Shown here: piece by piece, positions 53,392-62,505 of the stretch
Layout of the letters: the number at the start of each line of letters is the position of its first letter
Numbering within the stretch: the first letter of the stretch is position 1
DNA from: Thiotrichaceae bacterium UBA973
GTDB taxonomy: Bacteria; Pseudomonadota; Gammaproteobacteria; Eutrophobiales; Eutrophobiaceae
NCBI GenBank assembly: GCA_002292815.1
Contig: DBBX01000010.1
Span: 46,489-110,488 of the forward strand
Length of the DNA: 64,000 nucleotides
Direction of reading: 5' to 3'
The notes under the pieces: generated by a model
Seen by the model: the letters and a program-made list of their open reading frames with translations, nothing else
Databases searched by the model: none
What the model was told of the DNA's origin: nothing
Program-made: the position numbers and the translations under genes

Positions 53392-54666
53392 ATGTTAGAC
53401 CCACAATTATTACGTAACAATCTAGAACAGGTTGCTGCGGCCCTTAGCAAACGAAACATGGTTCTTGATGTTGAAGCAATTCAACAGCTGGAAGAAAAGC
53501 GAAAAGCGATTCAGGTTAAAACTGAAGAATTACAAGCGTCACGTAATGCTAAATCAAAAGAGATCGGAAAATTAAAATCAAAAGGTGAAGATGCTCAAGT
53601 AGCCATGGATGCAGTTGCCAATATCAAACAACAACTTGATGAAAGTGCTGCTGAATTGGACGAGATAAAATTTAATGTAAATAAAATTGTCGCCGGCATT
53701 CCAAATATTCCACACGAATCAGTACCGAGTGGTACAACAGAAGATGACAATGAAGAAGTAAGGAAGTGGGGCTCACCAAAAACATTTGATTTTGAACCGA
53801 AAGACCATGTCGATTTAGGTGAGGCATTAGGATTAATCGATTTTGAAACAGCAACCAAGATCACCAGTTCTCGATTTGTTGTAATGCATCGTGGTATTGC
53901 AAAGCTACATCGTGCAATTATCCAGCTTATGCTAGATACACATAGTGATGAACATGGTTATGATGAAATCAATGTCCCTTATCTGGTTAATGCAGATAGC
54001 TGTTTTGGTACAGGGCAATTACCCAAGTTTGAAGAAGATTTATTTCATATCAGAGAACATGGCTTATATCTGATACCAACAGCAGAAGTGCCGGTCACCA
54101 ATATTGCCCGCGATGAGATCATCAACAGTGATGAACTGCCGAAGAAGTTTGTTTGTCATTCCCCCTGTTTTAGAAGTGAAGCGGGTTCCTATGGTAAAGA
54201 TACACGCGGGATGATTCGACAACATCAATTTGAAAAAGTCGAAATGGTGCAGATGGTGAAACCGGGAACATCCTATGATGCACTGGAAGAACTAACCGGA
54301 CATGCAGAAAACATATTACAAAAACTGGAACTCCCATACCGTGTGGTTACGTTATGTGGTGGTGACTTAGGTTTCTCTGCAGCAAAGACCTATGACATCG
54401 AAGTCTGGTTGCCCGGTCAGAATAAATATCGAGAGATTTCGTCTTGTAGTAATTTCGAAGCCTTTCAGGCGCGCCGCATGAAAGCGCGCTGGCGTAATCC
54501 AGAAACCAATAAACCCGAACTGTTGCATACCCTAAATGGCTCTGGTTTAGCGGTGGGTCGTACCTTGATAGCCGTTATGGAAAATTATCAAGACAAAGAC
54601 GGTAACATCATGATCCCTGATGTGCTACTACCTTATATGAATAATGAATCCCTTATTTGTAAATAA
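53392..54666 (+). CDS. serS: Seryl-tRNA synthetase
   Basis: The 424-residue class II synthetase has an N-terminal coiled-coil tRNA arm (about 28-100), TAEVPVTNIARDEI (motif 1 area), CFRSEAGSYGKDTRGMIRQH (motif 2) and LNGSGLAVGRTLIAVMENYQ (motif 3). It charges tRNA-Ser. It is the last gene of the group rarA to serS and is followed by a good terminator. Confidence 0.98.
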   Translation: MLDPQLLRNNLEQVAAALSKRNMVLDVEAIQQLEEKRKAIQVKTEELQASRNAKSKEIGKLKSKGEDAQVAMDAVANIKQQLDESAAELDEIKFNVNKIVAGIPNIPHESVPSGTTEDDNEEVRKWGSPKTFDFEPKDHVDLGEALGLIDFETATKITSSRFVVMHRGIAKLHRAIIQLMLDTHSDEHGYDEINVPYLVNADSCFGTGQLPKFEEDLFHIREHGLYLIPTAEVPVTNIARDEIINSDELPKKFVCHSPCFRSEAGSYGKDTRGMIRQHQFEKVEMVQMVKPGTSYDALEELTGHAENILQKLELPYRVVTLCGGDLGFSAAKTYDIEVWLPGQNKYREISSCSNFEAFQARRMKARWRNPETNKPELLHTLNGSGLAVGRTLIAVMENYQDKDGNIMIPDVLLPYMNNESLICK

Positions 54667-54675
54667 TATATAAAA

Positions 54676-54698
54676 AAAACGCCCTAGTAGGGCGTTTT
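54676..54698. terminator. Rho-independent terminator after serS
   Basis: AACGCCC and GGGCGTT pair around TAGTA, preceded by a run of A and followed by TTTTT. It lies 10 bases after serS and 25 before the convergent SWIB stop and can end both transcripts. Confidence 0.92.
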
Positions 54699-54722
54699 TG
54701 TTTTGATATTTTAAATAGAAAA

Positions 54723-55049
54723 CTATTCTATATTAGCACCAACAACAGCGGCCATTTGCATCATGTCAATTGTTTCGCCTTCTTTCATTGATGTGAGATC
54801 TGTCAGTTTGCCTGATTTACTTGTCGACTTAGTATTTTTAAATATCGGAAGTAAGTTTGCATCAGCAACAATGAATTTACCGCCGTTCTCAGCTTTACCG
54901 TTTTCAGTCTTTGTCTGAAGCTTATTCGCTTTAATATAGTCCCATAATTTCTTGGTGATCTCTGTACGGGGCAATTCTGTTGCTCCTAGTAAACCTGCAA
55001 GATCACTTTTTAACTTTACAGGTTTGCTCAACCCTTTTGCTTCTGCCAT
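54723..55049 (-). CDS. SWIB/MDM2-domain protein
   Basis: I start at 55049 (MAEAKGLSKPVKLKSDLAG) because AAGGAGTT lies five bases upstream; an upstream in-frame start at 55064 overlaps that site. The 108-residue product is a SWIB domain: LAGLLGATELPRTEITKKLW and DYIKANKL, then a Lys-rich insertion TENGKAENGG and a C-terminal part LTSMKEGETIDMMQ. SWIB domains in eukaryotes are part of chromatin remodelers; in bacteria they are known in chlamydiae and scattered others with unknown role. It stands alone between two terminators. Confidence 0.88.
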   Translation of the reverse strand: MAEAKGLSKPVKLKSDLAGLLGATELPRTEITKKLWDYIKANKLQTKTENGKAENGGKFIVADANLLPIFKNTKSTSKSGKLTDLTSMKEGETIDMMQMAAVVGANIE

Positions 55050-55132
55050 TTTTAACTCCTTCATATTTTGATTTGAATGATATTTAATTCGGGATCAAAT
55101 CTTTGCCCTGTCTAAAATGTAATAATAACTAC

Positions 55133-55154
55133 AAAGCGCCCCAAAGGGCGCTTT
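55133..55154. terminator. Hairpin after pntB
   Basis: AAAGCGCCC and GGGCGCTTT form a perfect 9-bp stem with a CAAA loop, 25 bases from the pntB stop. On the pntB strand the following bases are mixed (GTAGTTATT), so strength is moderate. Confidence 0.7.
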
Positions 55155-55178
55155 AGTTTTGCCAAACGTGAACTATTT

Positions 55179-56588
55179 TTACAATATTTCTTTTAATACA
55201 GCATCCAGGCTTTCTTTAGCATCACCAAAATACATACGTGTATTTTCTTTAAAGAAAAGTGGGTTTTGAACTCCGGCATAACCCGTCGCCATTCCACGTT
55301 TTAGAACGATGGTGGTTTTGCCTTTCCAGCATTCCATTACCGGCATACCCGCAATTGGACTATTAGGATCGTCCATAGCAGAGGGGTTAACAATGTCATT
55401 TGCCCCGATAATGATGGAGACATCAATATCTGGAAAATCATCATTAATCTCATCCATTTCATAGACGATGTCATACGGTACTTTTGCTTCAGCTAGGAGT
55501 ACGTTCATATGCCCTGGCATACGTCCGGCCACGGGATGAATACCAAAACGAACGTTGATCTTTTTATCACGTAAGGTTTGAGTGATTTCATGTACGGTAT
55601 GCTGTGCCTGTGCTACTGCCATGCCGTAACCCGGAATGATCATCACTTCCTTGGCATCGAGTAAAAGCTCAGCAACTTCATGAGTCTCAATCGCTATTAC
55701 TTCGCCTTGATCTTCATCTGAACCTGAAGATGCTGTGCCTGATGTTGTACCAAAGCCACCGGCAATAACCGAAATGAAATTTCGATTCATAGCACGGCAC
55801 ATGATGTAACTCAGTATGGCACCACTGCTGCCAACCAGTGCACCGACCACGATCAATAGATCATTGGATAACATAAAACCGGTAGCCGATGCTGCCCAAC
55901 CTGAATAGCTGTTGAGCATAGAGACAACCACTGGCATATCTGCACCACCAATGGCCATCACCATGTGCACACCAAAGGCGAGGGCGATCAAGGTCATAAT
56001 CAATAATGGCAGGGTTCCACCACCCGTTTCAGCTTGTTGGATGAAAACCGTGCATAACCAAATCGTGGCAATCAATAAGCCCAGATTCAAGAAATGACGT
56101 GCGGGTAATAACAGTGGGTTGCCACCGATCTTACCGCTGAGTTTACCAAAGGCAATAATTGAGCCTGAGAACGTGATCGCACCGATTAAGATACCGATGT
56201 AAATTTCGACTTCATGAATGACCTTTTCAGCATGCGTTGCAAAGGAAATGGTTTCATCCATAAAGTTAACATAACCGACGAGTACGGCAGCCAAGCCAAC
56301 AAGACTGTGCAGGATGGCAACCAATTCAGGCATCTGCGTCATCTCGACTTTTCTGGCGAGAGTGAAACCCACGGCACCACCAATACCCATCATAACGGCA
56401 ATGAGGATATAACTCATTGTGCCGCTCACTTCCGGGCCAAAGACGGTGGCAATTATCGCTAATGTCATACCGATAATGCCGTAGATATTGCCTCGACGAG
56501 CTGTTTCCTGATTACTCAAACCACCCAACGTTAGGATGAATAAGATAGTTGCGCCTATATAAGATGCTGTTACTAAACCTTCTGACAT
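55179..56588 (-). CDS. pntB: NAD(P) transhydrogenase beta subunit
   Basis: I start at 56588 (MSEGLVTASYIGATILF), with AAGGGGATTATC upstream, giving 469 residues; an upstream frame to 56645 lies in the pntA tail. The N-terminal half is membrane (about nine helices), and the NADPH-binding dIII domain is at the end with IIPGYGMAVAQAQHTVHEI and GRMPGHMNVLLAEAKVPYD. With PntA it couples proton entry to NADPH formation. It begins 10 bases after pntA. Confidence 0.96.
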   Translation of the reverse strand: MSEGLVTASYIGATILFILTLGGLSNQETARRGNIYGIIGMTLAIIATVFGPEVSGTMSYILIAVMMGIGGAVGFTLARKVEMTQMPELVAILHSLVGLAAVLVGYVNFMDETISFATHAEKVIHEVEIYIGILIGAITFSGSIIAFGKLSGKIGGNPLLLPARHFLNLGLLIATIWLCTVFIQQAETGGGTLPLLIMTLIALAFGVHMVMAIGGADMPVVVSMLNSYSGWAASATGFMLSNDLLIVVGALVGSSGAILSYIMCRAMNRNFISVIAGGFGTTSGTASSGSDEDQGEVIAIETHEVAELLLDAKEVMIIPGYGMAVAQAQHTVHEITQTLRDKKINVRFGIHPVAGRMPGHMNVLLAEAKVPYDIVYEMDEINDDFPDIDVSIIIGANDIVNPSAMDDPNSPIAGMPVMECWKGKTTIVLKRGMATGYAGVQNPLFFKENTRMYFGDAKESLDAVLKEIL

Positions 56589-56598
56589 GATAATCCCC

Positions 56599-58137
56599 TT
56601 ATCGTCTAAACATCTGTAACATACGATGGGTAACGGCAAAGCCACCGACGATGTTGATGCTGGTTATAAGGATGCCAAAGGCAGCGAGTCCGACTAACAG
56701 TATTCCTGATGAGGATACTTGTATCAGTGCGCCGATAACAATAATACTACTGACCGCATTGGTCACACTCATCAGTGGAGTATGTAGTGAAGCGGATACG
56801 TTCCAGATCACCATATAGCCAACAAAACAGGCTAATACAAAGACTGTAAAGTGTGCCATAAAAGAGGCTGGGGCTACTGAACCTAGACCGTACAAAACGA
56901 GTGCACCGATAATAACCGGCAACATTTGCTTGATAGGTCCTGCCTTCTTTGGTTCTGGTTTTTCAACTACGGCTGCTACTTCAGCAGGTTTTGCTGGCGC
57001 CGCCGAAAGCTTAGGTGCGGGTGGTGGCCAGGTAATTTCACCGGCATTAATTACCGTTGCTCCGCGCACAGCCTCATCTTCCATATCAATGACCATCTGA
57101 CCATCTTTTTCAGGAGTCATATCAGTCAACAGATGACGCAAGTTGGTTGAGTAAAGTTGACTTGATTGAGTAGGCAAACGACTGGGTAAATCACTGTAGC
57201 CGATAATAGTCACGCCGTTATCAGTTACTGTTAGCTCATGCGGCACAGTCAATTCACAGTTACCACCCTGTTCAGCTGCCAAATCGACAATGACACTACC
57301 GTTTTTCATGGATTTGACCATGTCAGTAGTGATTAACTTTGGCGCCGGTCTTCCCGGAATCAGGGCGGTGGTAACGATAATATCGACTTCTTTTGCTTGT
57401 TCGGCAAAGAGTGCCATTTCTGCAGCGATAAATTCATCGCTCATGGTCTTGGCATAACCACCTTCGCCACTGCCGTCTTCTTCAAATTCGAGTAGTAGAA
57501 AGTCTGCGCCCATACTTTCGACTTGTTCTTTAACTTCAGGACGGGTATCGAATGAACGGACAATTGCGCCAAGGCTATTAGCGGCACCAATAGCGGCAAG
57601 GCCAGCAACACCGGCACCAATAACCAATACTTTAGCGGGTGGTACTTTACCTGCCGCAGTTATCTGGCCGGTAAAAAAACGTCCAAAATTGTGCGATGCT
57701 TCAACAATAGCGCGGTAACCGGCGATATTAGCCATGGAACTAAGCGCATCCATCTTTTGAGCTCTTGAGATGCGTGGCACGCTGTCCATTGCGAGAATAT
57801 TGACATTCTTGGCTGAAAGCTTTTCCATCAAAGCTTCATTTTGCGCGGGCCAGATGAAACTGATTAATGTCTGCCCGTCATGCAATAATTCGACTTCATT
57901 ATCATCTGGAGCTCGAACTTTGAATATGATATCTGAATCGTCCCAAAGTGCTTTGGTATCAGTCGCTATCTCAGCGCCAGCCTCGCTATAAGCTTCATCA
58001 GAAAAATTTGCTTCTGCACCAGCGCCAGCCTCTACGGTAACGCTGTACCCCAATTTTTGTAACCAACTTATGACTTCAGGTGTTGTAGCAACACGCTTTT
58101 CACCCGCATAAGTTTCCTTAGGCACCCCGATCTTCAT
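56599..58137 (-). CDS. pntA: NAD(P) transhydrogenase alpha subunit
   Basis: The 512-residue protein has the NAD-binding dI domain (about 1-380: MKIGVPKETYAGEKRVATT, VLVIGAGVAGLAAIGAANSLG in two pieces) and then the C-terminal membrane part (about 415-512, four helices), so it is the full-length enteric-type subunit. A Pro/Ala-rich linker (LSAAPAKPAEVAAVVEK) separates them. It donates hydride from NADH. It is first gene of pntAB. Its promoter should lie within the 282-base gap before the Bax-inhibitor gene. Confidence 0.96.
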   Translation of the reverse strand: MKIGVPKETYAGEKRVATTPEVISWLQKLGYSVTVEAGAGAEANFSDEAYSEAGAEIATDTKALWDDSDIIFKVRAPDDNEVELLHDGQTLISFIWPAQNEALMEKLSAKNVNILAMDSVPRISRAQKMDALSSMANIAGYRAIVEASHNFGRFFTGQITAAGKVPPAKVLVIGAGVAGLAAIGAANSLGAIVRSFDTRPEVKEQVESMGADFLLLEFEEDGSGEGGYAKTMSDEFIAAEMALFAEQAKEVDIIVTTALIPGRPAPKLITTDMVKSMKNGSVIVDLAAEQGGNCELTVPHELTVTDNGVTIIGYSDLPSRLPTQSSQLYSTNLRHLLTDMTPEKDGQMVIDMEDEAVRGATVINAGEITWPPPAPKLSAAPAKPAEVAAVVEKPEPKKAGPIKQMLPVIIGALVLYGLGSVAPASFMAHFTVFVLACFVGYMVIWNVSASLHTPLMSVTNAVSSIIVIGALIQVSSSGILLVGLAAFGILITSINIVGGFAVTHRMLQMFRR

Positions 58138-58419
58138 CGTTTGACAACCTCTCGTTTGGATTTATATAGATTAATAGTGAATTATTATTATAAAAACGCG
58201 ACTGATGCTATCACGATTATTAATTTAAGTCATAGCTTGGCGTCACGAAACGTCCCTGTAAATGACCGCTTCAGTCTTCCTCGACGCTGGCTTCCTGCTT
58301 CACGCTAACCCCTAATTCCATGTAGTCGTGTCTTCTCGTGGCATACAGCGCATCTATGGGCATAAAAAAACCGGCATTTAGCCGGTTCTTTTTGTGTTTT
58401 TTGAGCTTAACCTTGGGTT
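58138..58419. other. Intergenic region with pntA promoter and Bax-inhibitor terminator
   Basis: The 282-base gap between the pntA start and the Bax-inhibitor stop holds no gene that I can see. It contains the terminator at 58369-58387 and, nearer pntA, must include that operon's promoter. Its central part is noticeably richer in G and C than its surroundings but shows no coding frame. Confidence 0.4.
58369..58387 (-). terminator. Rho-independent terminator of Bax-inhibitor gene
   Basis: AACCGGC and GCCGGTT pair around a 5-base loop. On the reverse strand it is followed by seven T, 33 bases after the Bax-inhibitor stop. It also has CTTTTT on the forward side. Confidence 0.9.
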
Positions 58420-59091
58420 CTAATCATCACCACCGAATATACCGAGTAGCTGTAAAAGATTCATAAAGATGATGTAAATATCAAGGAAGAGGGTGACTGT
58501 GGCCATGACATAATTAGTTTCACCACCATGAATAATCTTGCTGGTGTCATACAGAATATAACCAGAAAACAGCAGGATAGACATCGCTGATAATGCCAGT
58601 TGAATAGCCGCAACCTGGAAAAAGAGATTTGCGAGTGATGCGAGGACAATCACGATCAAGCCTATAAACAGAAAACCACCCATAAAGCTGAAATCTTTGC
58701 GCGTAGTCAGCACATAGCCAGACAAACCAAGAAAAATAACACCGGTTCCACCTGCGGCAGTCATCACTAACTCTGCGCCATTTGTGAAAGCGCTAAGGTA
58801 TAAGTTAATGGTCGGACCTGCGGTTAGCCCCAAAAAGCCGGTAAATGCAAATACGCAGACCAAGCCAAGCGCACTATTTTTAAAGACATTTGTTAGCATT
58901 AATAAGCCAAACATGCCGCCGAGCTGGATAATCCAATGCATGGGTGGGAAATTCATGTAGATAGATAGTCCTGCCATAGCAGCACTAAATATTAATGTCA
59001 TCGACAGTAGTAAGTATGTGTTCTTTAATACTTTGTTTGTAGCAAGTATCGATTCTACTGGTCTTGTAACGGCAAATTGGCTTTCGTTCAT
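58420..59091 (-). CDS. Bax-inhibitor-1/YccA family membrane protein
   Basis: The 223-residue protein has seven hydrophobic segments, and the family C-terminal motif ILYDTSKIIHGGETNYVMAT with the Asp-rich Asp/His pair of the BI-1 calcium-leak fold. It begins VLKNTYLLLSMTLIFSAA. In E. coli YccA protects SecY from FtsH; calcium-leak activity is known in other members. It is monocistronic with its own terminator, upstream of the tRNA-Ser. Confidence 0.93.
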   Translation of the reverse strand: MNESQFAVTRPVESILATNKVLKNTYLLLSMTLIFSAAMAGLSIYMNFPPMHWIIQLGGMFGLLMLTNVFKNSALGLVCVFAFTGFLGLTAGPTINLYLSAFTNGAELVMTAAGGTGVIFLGLSGYVLTTRKDFSFMGGFLFIGLIVIVLASLANLFFQVAAIQLALSAMSILLFSGYILYDTSKIIHGGETNYVMATVTLFLDIYIIFMNLLQLLGIFGGDD

Positions 59092-59253
59092 TTATTTCCA
59101 CCTGATTATTAAAACAATATCTATTATGTAATGGTTTGGACGATAAATATCAAGCTTTGTTTCATTAAAATCTACTTTAAATCCAATTATCTTATACGGC
59201 TTTTCCCATGGCGAATGATCATGTATCCTCTCGCTCCTTGATCGCACGACACT

Positions 59254-59343
59254 GGAGAGGTGGCAGAGTGGTCGAATGCACTGGTCTTGAAAACCAGCGG
59301 TCCTTTATCGGTCCCGTGGGTTCGAATCCCACCCTCTCCGCCA
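59254..59343 (+). tRNA. tRNA-Ser (anticodon TGA)
   Basis: GGAGAGG at the 5' end pairs with CCTCTCC at the 3' end, with discriminator G and encoded CCA. The anticodon stem-loop CTGGTCTTGAAAACCAG places TGA in the loop. A long variable arm (CGGTCCTTTATCGGTCCCG) and TTCGAATC T-loop complete a class II tRNA-Ser that reads UCA and, when modified, other UCN. It precedes the light-related gene module. Confidence 0.97.
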
Positions 59344-59674
59344 TTCTGAATATTCTCCGCTAATCTAGTGCTAGGTCGGTTGCATATTAAAAATTTGAAA
59401 TTCTATTTCCCAAAAAAATAAAGAAAATGAGTACAGTCAGTCAATAAATACTCAGACTGTAGATATTTGCTTCCCCATGTATACCGGTATGTGTTTAGTG
59501 ACCAGTTGGTCTATTTATTCTGATTGGTACGAACGCTCACTGCACCAAGACATATAGCAATGGCTTGCACAGGAATCAGAATAAAAAGTATAGGGTTACT
59601 AAAGCCATGATTCGATCCTACAATTTTCTGAATTAAACATTCAAAGTTCTCCAAATGTTCTCTATCATGTTGAG
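59344..59674. other. 331-base gap after tRNA-Ser
   Basis: No gene is supported here. On the reverse strand a frame is open to a stop at 59511 from inside the neighbouring forward gene, about 66 codons with no ATG or GTG start; I do not treat it as coding. No duplicate of the tRNA 3' end that could mark an attachment site is visible. An AT-rich promoter for 59675 may be near its right end. Confidence 0.45.
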
Positions 59675-60064
59675 ATGGAGATAACCTATAAAAACAAACC
59701 CATCTTATTTGACGATACTAGGGCTAAATTGCCTATTGTCTTGAACAATAGATGCTATTTCGTACCTTGGGGTAGAAGAGAGAATGAGGAAGGCGCATTA
59801 CCGACAATGCCTTATATTGCTGATGATTTACTCAAAACAGGGGTGTTTGCAGGATTTAAACAGCAACTTGTTCCTATCTTAGCTGATACGTATAAAACAG
59901 AAGATAATCGAGGCTACCTAGTACCTGATGTTGTGCAGCCTGGTCAGTATATCCAGGGACTGATGATTGAATTAAATAATGAAAAACGCGTCTATGTGGT
60001 GGGATTAATATTTAAAGGTTCAGGTGGACACTATGTAGCACCCAAGATGATGTGGCGGCGTTAA
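59675..60064 (+). CDS. Unrecognised 129-residue protein
   Basis: The soluble product has no leader and no cysteine cluster. It has coding-like features (KLPIVLNNRCYFVPWGRR, LIFKGSGGHYVAPKMMWRR) and full-length frame. I do not recognise the family. It stands between tRNA-Ser and the Trp-rich TIGR02450 gene, 48 bases before the latter and on the same strand. The start has only weak ribosome binding similarity (TGTTGAG overlapping). An antisense frame also crosses its 5' end, so evidence is moderate. Confidence 0.55.
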   Translation: MEITYKNKPILFDDTRAKLPIVLNNRCYFVPWGRRENEEGALPTMPYIADDLLKTGVFAGFKQQLVPILADTYKTEDNRGYLVPDVVQPGQYIQGLMIELNNEKRVYVVGLIFKGSGGHYVAPKMMWRR

Positions 60065-60112
60065 GTTTTTTTAAATATTGTAAAATCTGAGTTATAGAAT
60101 AAACAGTCAGTC

Positions 60113-60331
60113 ATGAAGAATATAATTAGTCCGAAAAAATTGCTCAACAGCAAATGGACAGCAGTGAAGCCCCAGCGAAAAGAAAAGCACTTCATGGTCA
60201 CTGAAGTCGAATTTAATGAAGAAGGTGCGGTGATCTTCTGTTTAATAGAAGCCGTTATGACTAAACGCACAACGGCAATTCAATGGCAGGATTTAAAAGA
60301 TATGAGTCACTGGCGTTGTGGCTGGAAATAA
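60113..60331 (+). CDS. TIGR02450-family Trp-rich small protein
   Basis: The 72-residue product matches TIGR02450: LLNSKWTAVKPQRKEKHFMV, then IFCLIEAVMTKRTTAIQW and DLKDMSHWRCGWK. The family is named for its conserved tryptophans, is small, and is repeatedly found near photolyase and cryptochrome genes of marine bacteria. Function is unknown. Here it lies 138 bases upstream of the FeS photolyase. Confidence 0.88.
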   Translation: MKNIISPKKLLNSKWTAVKPQRKEKHFMVTEVEFNEEGAVIFCLIEAVMTKRTTAIQWQDLKDMSHWRCGWK

Positions 60332-60469
60332 TTTTTCTGTTTATACGACTTTTATGATTTCTACTTCACAGATGTCGATTTGAGATAACTGTAAGTATAA
60401 AAGTAGAGCAATAGCAGAAGAATTTTATCTTCAAAACTCAACCAATAAGAGGCAAGGAGAACTGCCGCG

Positions 60470-62005
60470 ATGAAAACACTACGTTTTATTTTGGGAGACC
60501 AGCTCTCACAGAATATTTCAAGCCTCAGAGATTGCGATAAATCTAACGATATCATTCTGATGTGCGAGGTGATGGCAGAAGCGACATACGTCAAACACCA
60601 CAAAAAGAAGATTGCATTTTTATTTTCGGCAATGAGACATTTTGCCGAAGAACTGGAAGCGCAAGGCCATCATGTCAGATACATAAAGCTGGATGATGAG
60701 CATAATAGCTGCTCCTTTACTGGCGAGGTAGAGCGTGCAATAAAAAAACATACTATTGAACAAATTATCGTTACCTATCCGGGAGAGTATCGTGTTTTGC
60801 AAGATATGCTCTCTTGGGGAAAAAGATTTGGCATGCCTGTTGAAATCCGTTCTGACGATCGGTTTTTATGTGACCCTGATGAATTTGTCGTTTGGGCAGA
60901 AGGACGCAAACAGCTACGCATGGAGTATTTTTATCGCGAAATGCGCAAAAAACATGCTGTCCTGATGAATGATGATGGGCCGGAGGGTGGCCAGTGGAAT
61001 TATGACGCTGAAAATCGCAAACCGCCGAAAGAGGGACTCACCATCCCCGCAACATATCACTCAGAGCCCGACGCCATAACGCAAGAGGTGATGAGTTTAG
61101 TGGCAGAACGATTTAACGATCACTTTGGTGATCTTGAGCCTTTTCATTTTGCTGTTACGCGTGATCAAGCATTGATAGCGCTTCGGCAATTTATTGAGCA
61201 ACGCCTATCACAATTTGGTGATTATCAAGATGCGATGATCGAGGGTGAACCGTGGATGTATCACTCCCACATCAGCTTTTATTTGAATTGTGGTTTATTG
61301 CTACCTCTTGAGTGCGTGCAAGCTGCCGAGCAAGCTTACACAGACCAAAAAGCGCCGCTCAATGCGGTGGAAGGATTCATCCGTCAGATAATCGGTTGGC
61401 GAGAATATATGCGCGGCATCTACTGGCTGAAAATGCCCGATTACGCTAAGCAAAACTTTTTTGATGCGAACAGAAAGCTGCCGGGGTTTTATTGGACGGC
61501 TAAAACCAAGATGAACTGCCTGCATCATTGCGTGAAGGAAACAAGACAGAATGCCTATGCACATCATATTCAGCGCCTTATGGTGCTAGGCAATTTTGCA
61601 CTTATCGCGGGCATTGATCCCACCCATGTGAATGCATGGTTCCTGATTGTCTATGCTGATGCGTATGAATGGGTGGAGCTACCTAATGTTTCTGGCATGA
61701 TTCTTTTTGCGGATGGTGGATACTTAGCTAGCAAACCCTATGCTGCTGGCGGCAGTTATATTAATAAAATGTCGGATTACTGTAAAAACTGTGACTACAA
61801 AGTTAAGCAGAAGACTGGTCCCGATGCCTGTCCATTCAATTACCTCTATTGGGATTTTCTTGTTCGTAATCGCGATAGACTGGCATCTAATCATCGCCTC
61901 GGGATGATGTATAAAACTTATGATCGGATGGGGGATGATAAAAAATTAGCAATTGAACAAGATAGTAAACAATTTCTGGGGTCTCTCTATGATCAAAAAA
62001 TATGA
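60470..62005 (+). CDS. Iron-sulfur photolyase/cryptochrome (FeS-BCP, PhrB type)
   Basis: The 511-residue protein matches the bacterial FeS cryptochrome/6-4 photolyase group, not class I photolyase: TLRFILGDQLSQNISSLRD at the start, GFIRQIIGWREYMRGIYW in the FAD domain, and the four cluster cysteines, one in NCLHHCVKET and three in YCKNCDYKVKQKTGPDAC. The spacing of the last three (CxxC, then 13 residues) equals that of PhrB. It repairs 6-4 photoproducts or senses light. AAGGAGAACTGCCGCG precedes the ATG. It overlaps the DUF2256 gene by 17 bases. Confidence 0.93.
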   Translation: MKTLRFILGDQLSQNISSLRDCDKSNDIILMCEVMAEATYVKHHKKKIAFLFSAMRHFAEELEAQGHHVRYIKLDDEHNSCSFTGEVERAIKKHTIEQIIVTYPGEYRVLQDMLSWGKRFGMPVEIRSDDRFLCDPDEFVVWAEGRKQLRMEYFYREMRKKHAVLMNDDGPEGGQWNYDAENRKPPKEGLTIPATYHSEPDAITQEVMSLVAERFNDHFGDLEPFHFAVTRDQALIALRQFIEQRLSQFGDYQDAMIEGEPWMYHSHISFYLNCGLLLPLECVQAAEQAYTDQKAPLNAVEGFIRQIIGWREYMRGIYWLKMPDYAKQNFFDANRKLPGFYWTAKTKMNCLHHCVKETRQNAYAHHIQRLMVLGNFALIAGIDPTHVNAWFLIVYADAYEWVELPNVSGMILFADGGYLASKPYAAGGSYINKMSDYCKNCDYKVKQKTGPDACPFNYLYWDFLVRNRDRLASNHRLGMMYKTYDRMGDDKKLAIEQDSKQFLGSLYDQKI

Positions 62006-62135
62006 CCTTCCCTCGAAAATCTGCGCTGTTTGTGATCGCCCCTTCGTTTGGCGTAAAAAATGGGAAAAGGTGTGGCGTGAAGTGAAATATTGTTCAAAAA
62101 GATGTCAGAATAGCAAAGTGAACAGCGTGACATGA
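61989..62135 (+). CDS. DUF2256 zinc-ribbon-like small protein
   Basis: The 48-residue product, starting at ATG 61989 inside the photolyase end (the frame opens further upstream to 61953), has the DUF2256 pattern KICAVCDRPFVWRKKWEK...VKYCSKRCQ: CxxC and later CxxxC, likely a single zinc site. DUF2256 is found beside photolyase/cryptochrome genes. It overlaps photolyase by 17 bases and the next gene by 4 (ATGA), so translation looks coupled. The basic middle (WRKKWEKVWRE) suits nucleic acid or protein binding. Confidence 0.9.
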   Translation: MIKKYDLPSKICAVCDRPFVWRKKWEKVWREVKYCSKRCQNSKVNSVT

Positions 62136-62500
62136 TAACAGTATTTTATGACGGCAAATGCGGCTTGTGTTCCAGGGAGATCAAGCATTACCGAAAGATT
62201 GCGCCGGATTGTGTCTTTGACTGGCAGGACATTACAAAATCAGCGGATGATTTAAAGCAGCATGGCATCAGTGTTTCCGAAGGTCTGAAACTGCTCCATG
62301 CTATAGATAATAATGGCAGGCTTCATGTTGGTGTGGATGCCTTCATTTTAATCTGGAAGCAACTGCAGCGTTGGCAGGTGTTAGCATCTATAGTCTCTTT
62401 GCCGATCATTCGGCAACTCGTCAATGTTACCTATCGAGCATTTGCGAACTGGCGTTTTAAACGCCTTGAACACTGCCAAATAGCTGAAAAACAGGTGTAA
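62132..62500 (+). CDS. DCC-family thiol-disulfide oxidoreductase-like protein (DUF393)
   Basis: The 122-residue product starts ITVFYDGKCGLCSREIKHYR, the defining DxxCxxC motif of DUF393, then GVDAFILIWKQLQRWQVL and a short hydrophobic segment. The CxxC could be redox active, as in thioredoxin-like folds, but this is not demonstrated. The ATG overlaps the DUF2256 stop (ATGA). It ends 5 bases before the small ORF at 62506. Confidence 0.9.
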   Translation: MITVFYDGKCGLCSREIKHYRKIAPDCVFDWQDITKSADDLKQHGISVSEGLKLLHAIDNNGRLHVGVDAFILIWKQLQRWQVLASIVSLPIIRQLVNVTYRAFANWRFKRLEHCQIAEKQV

Positions 62501-62505
62501 AAGAC

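Noticed and set aside
59511..59709. Reverse-strand frame of about 66 codons crossing the start of the 59675 gene
   Set aside because: It has a plausible hydrophobic segment but no ATG or GTG start, no ribosome binding site, and it overlaps a forward gene; chance frame more likely.
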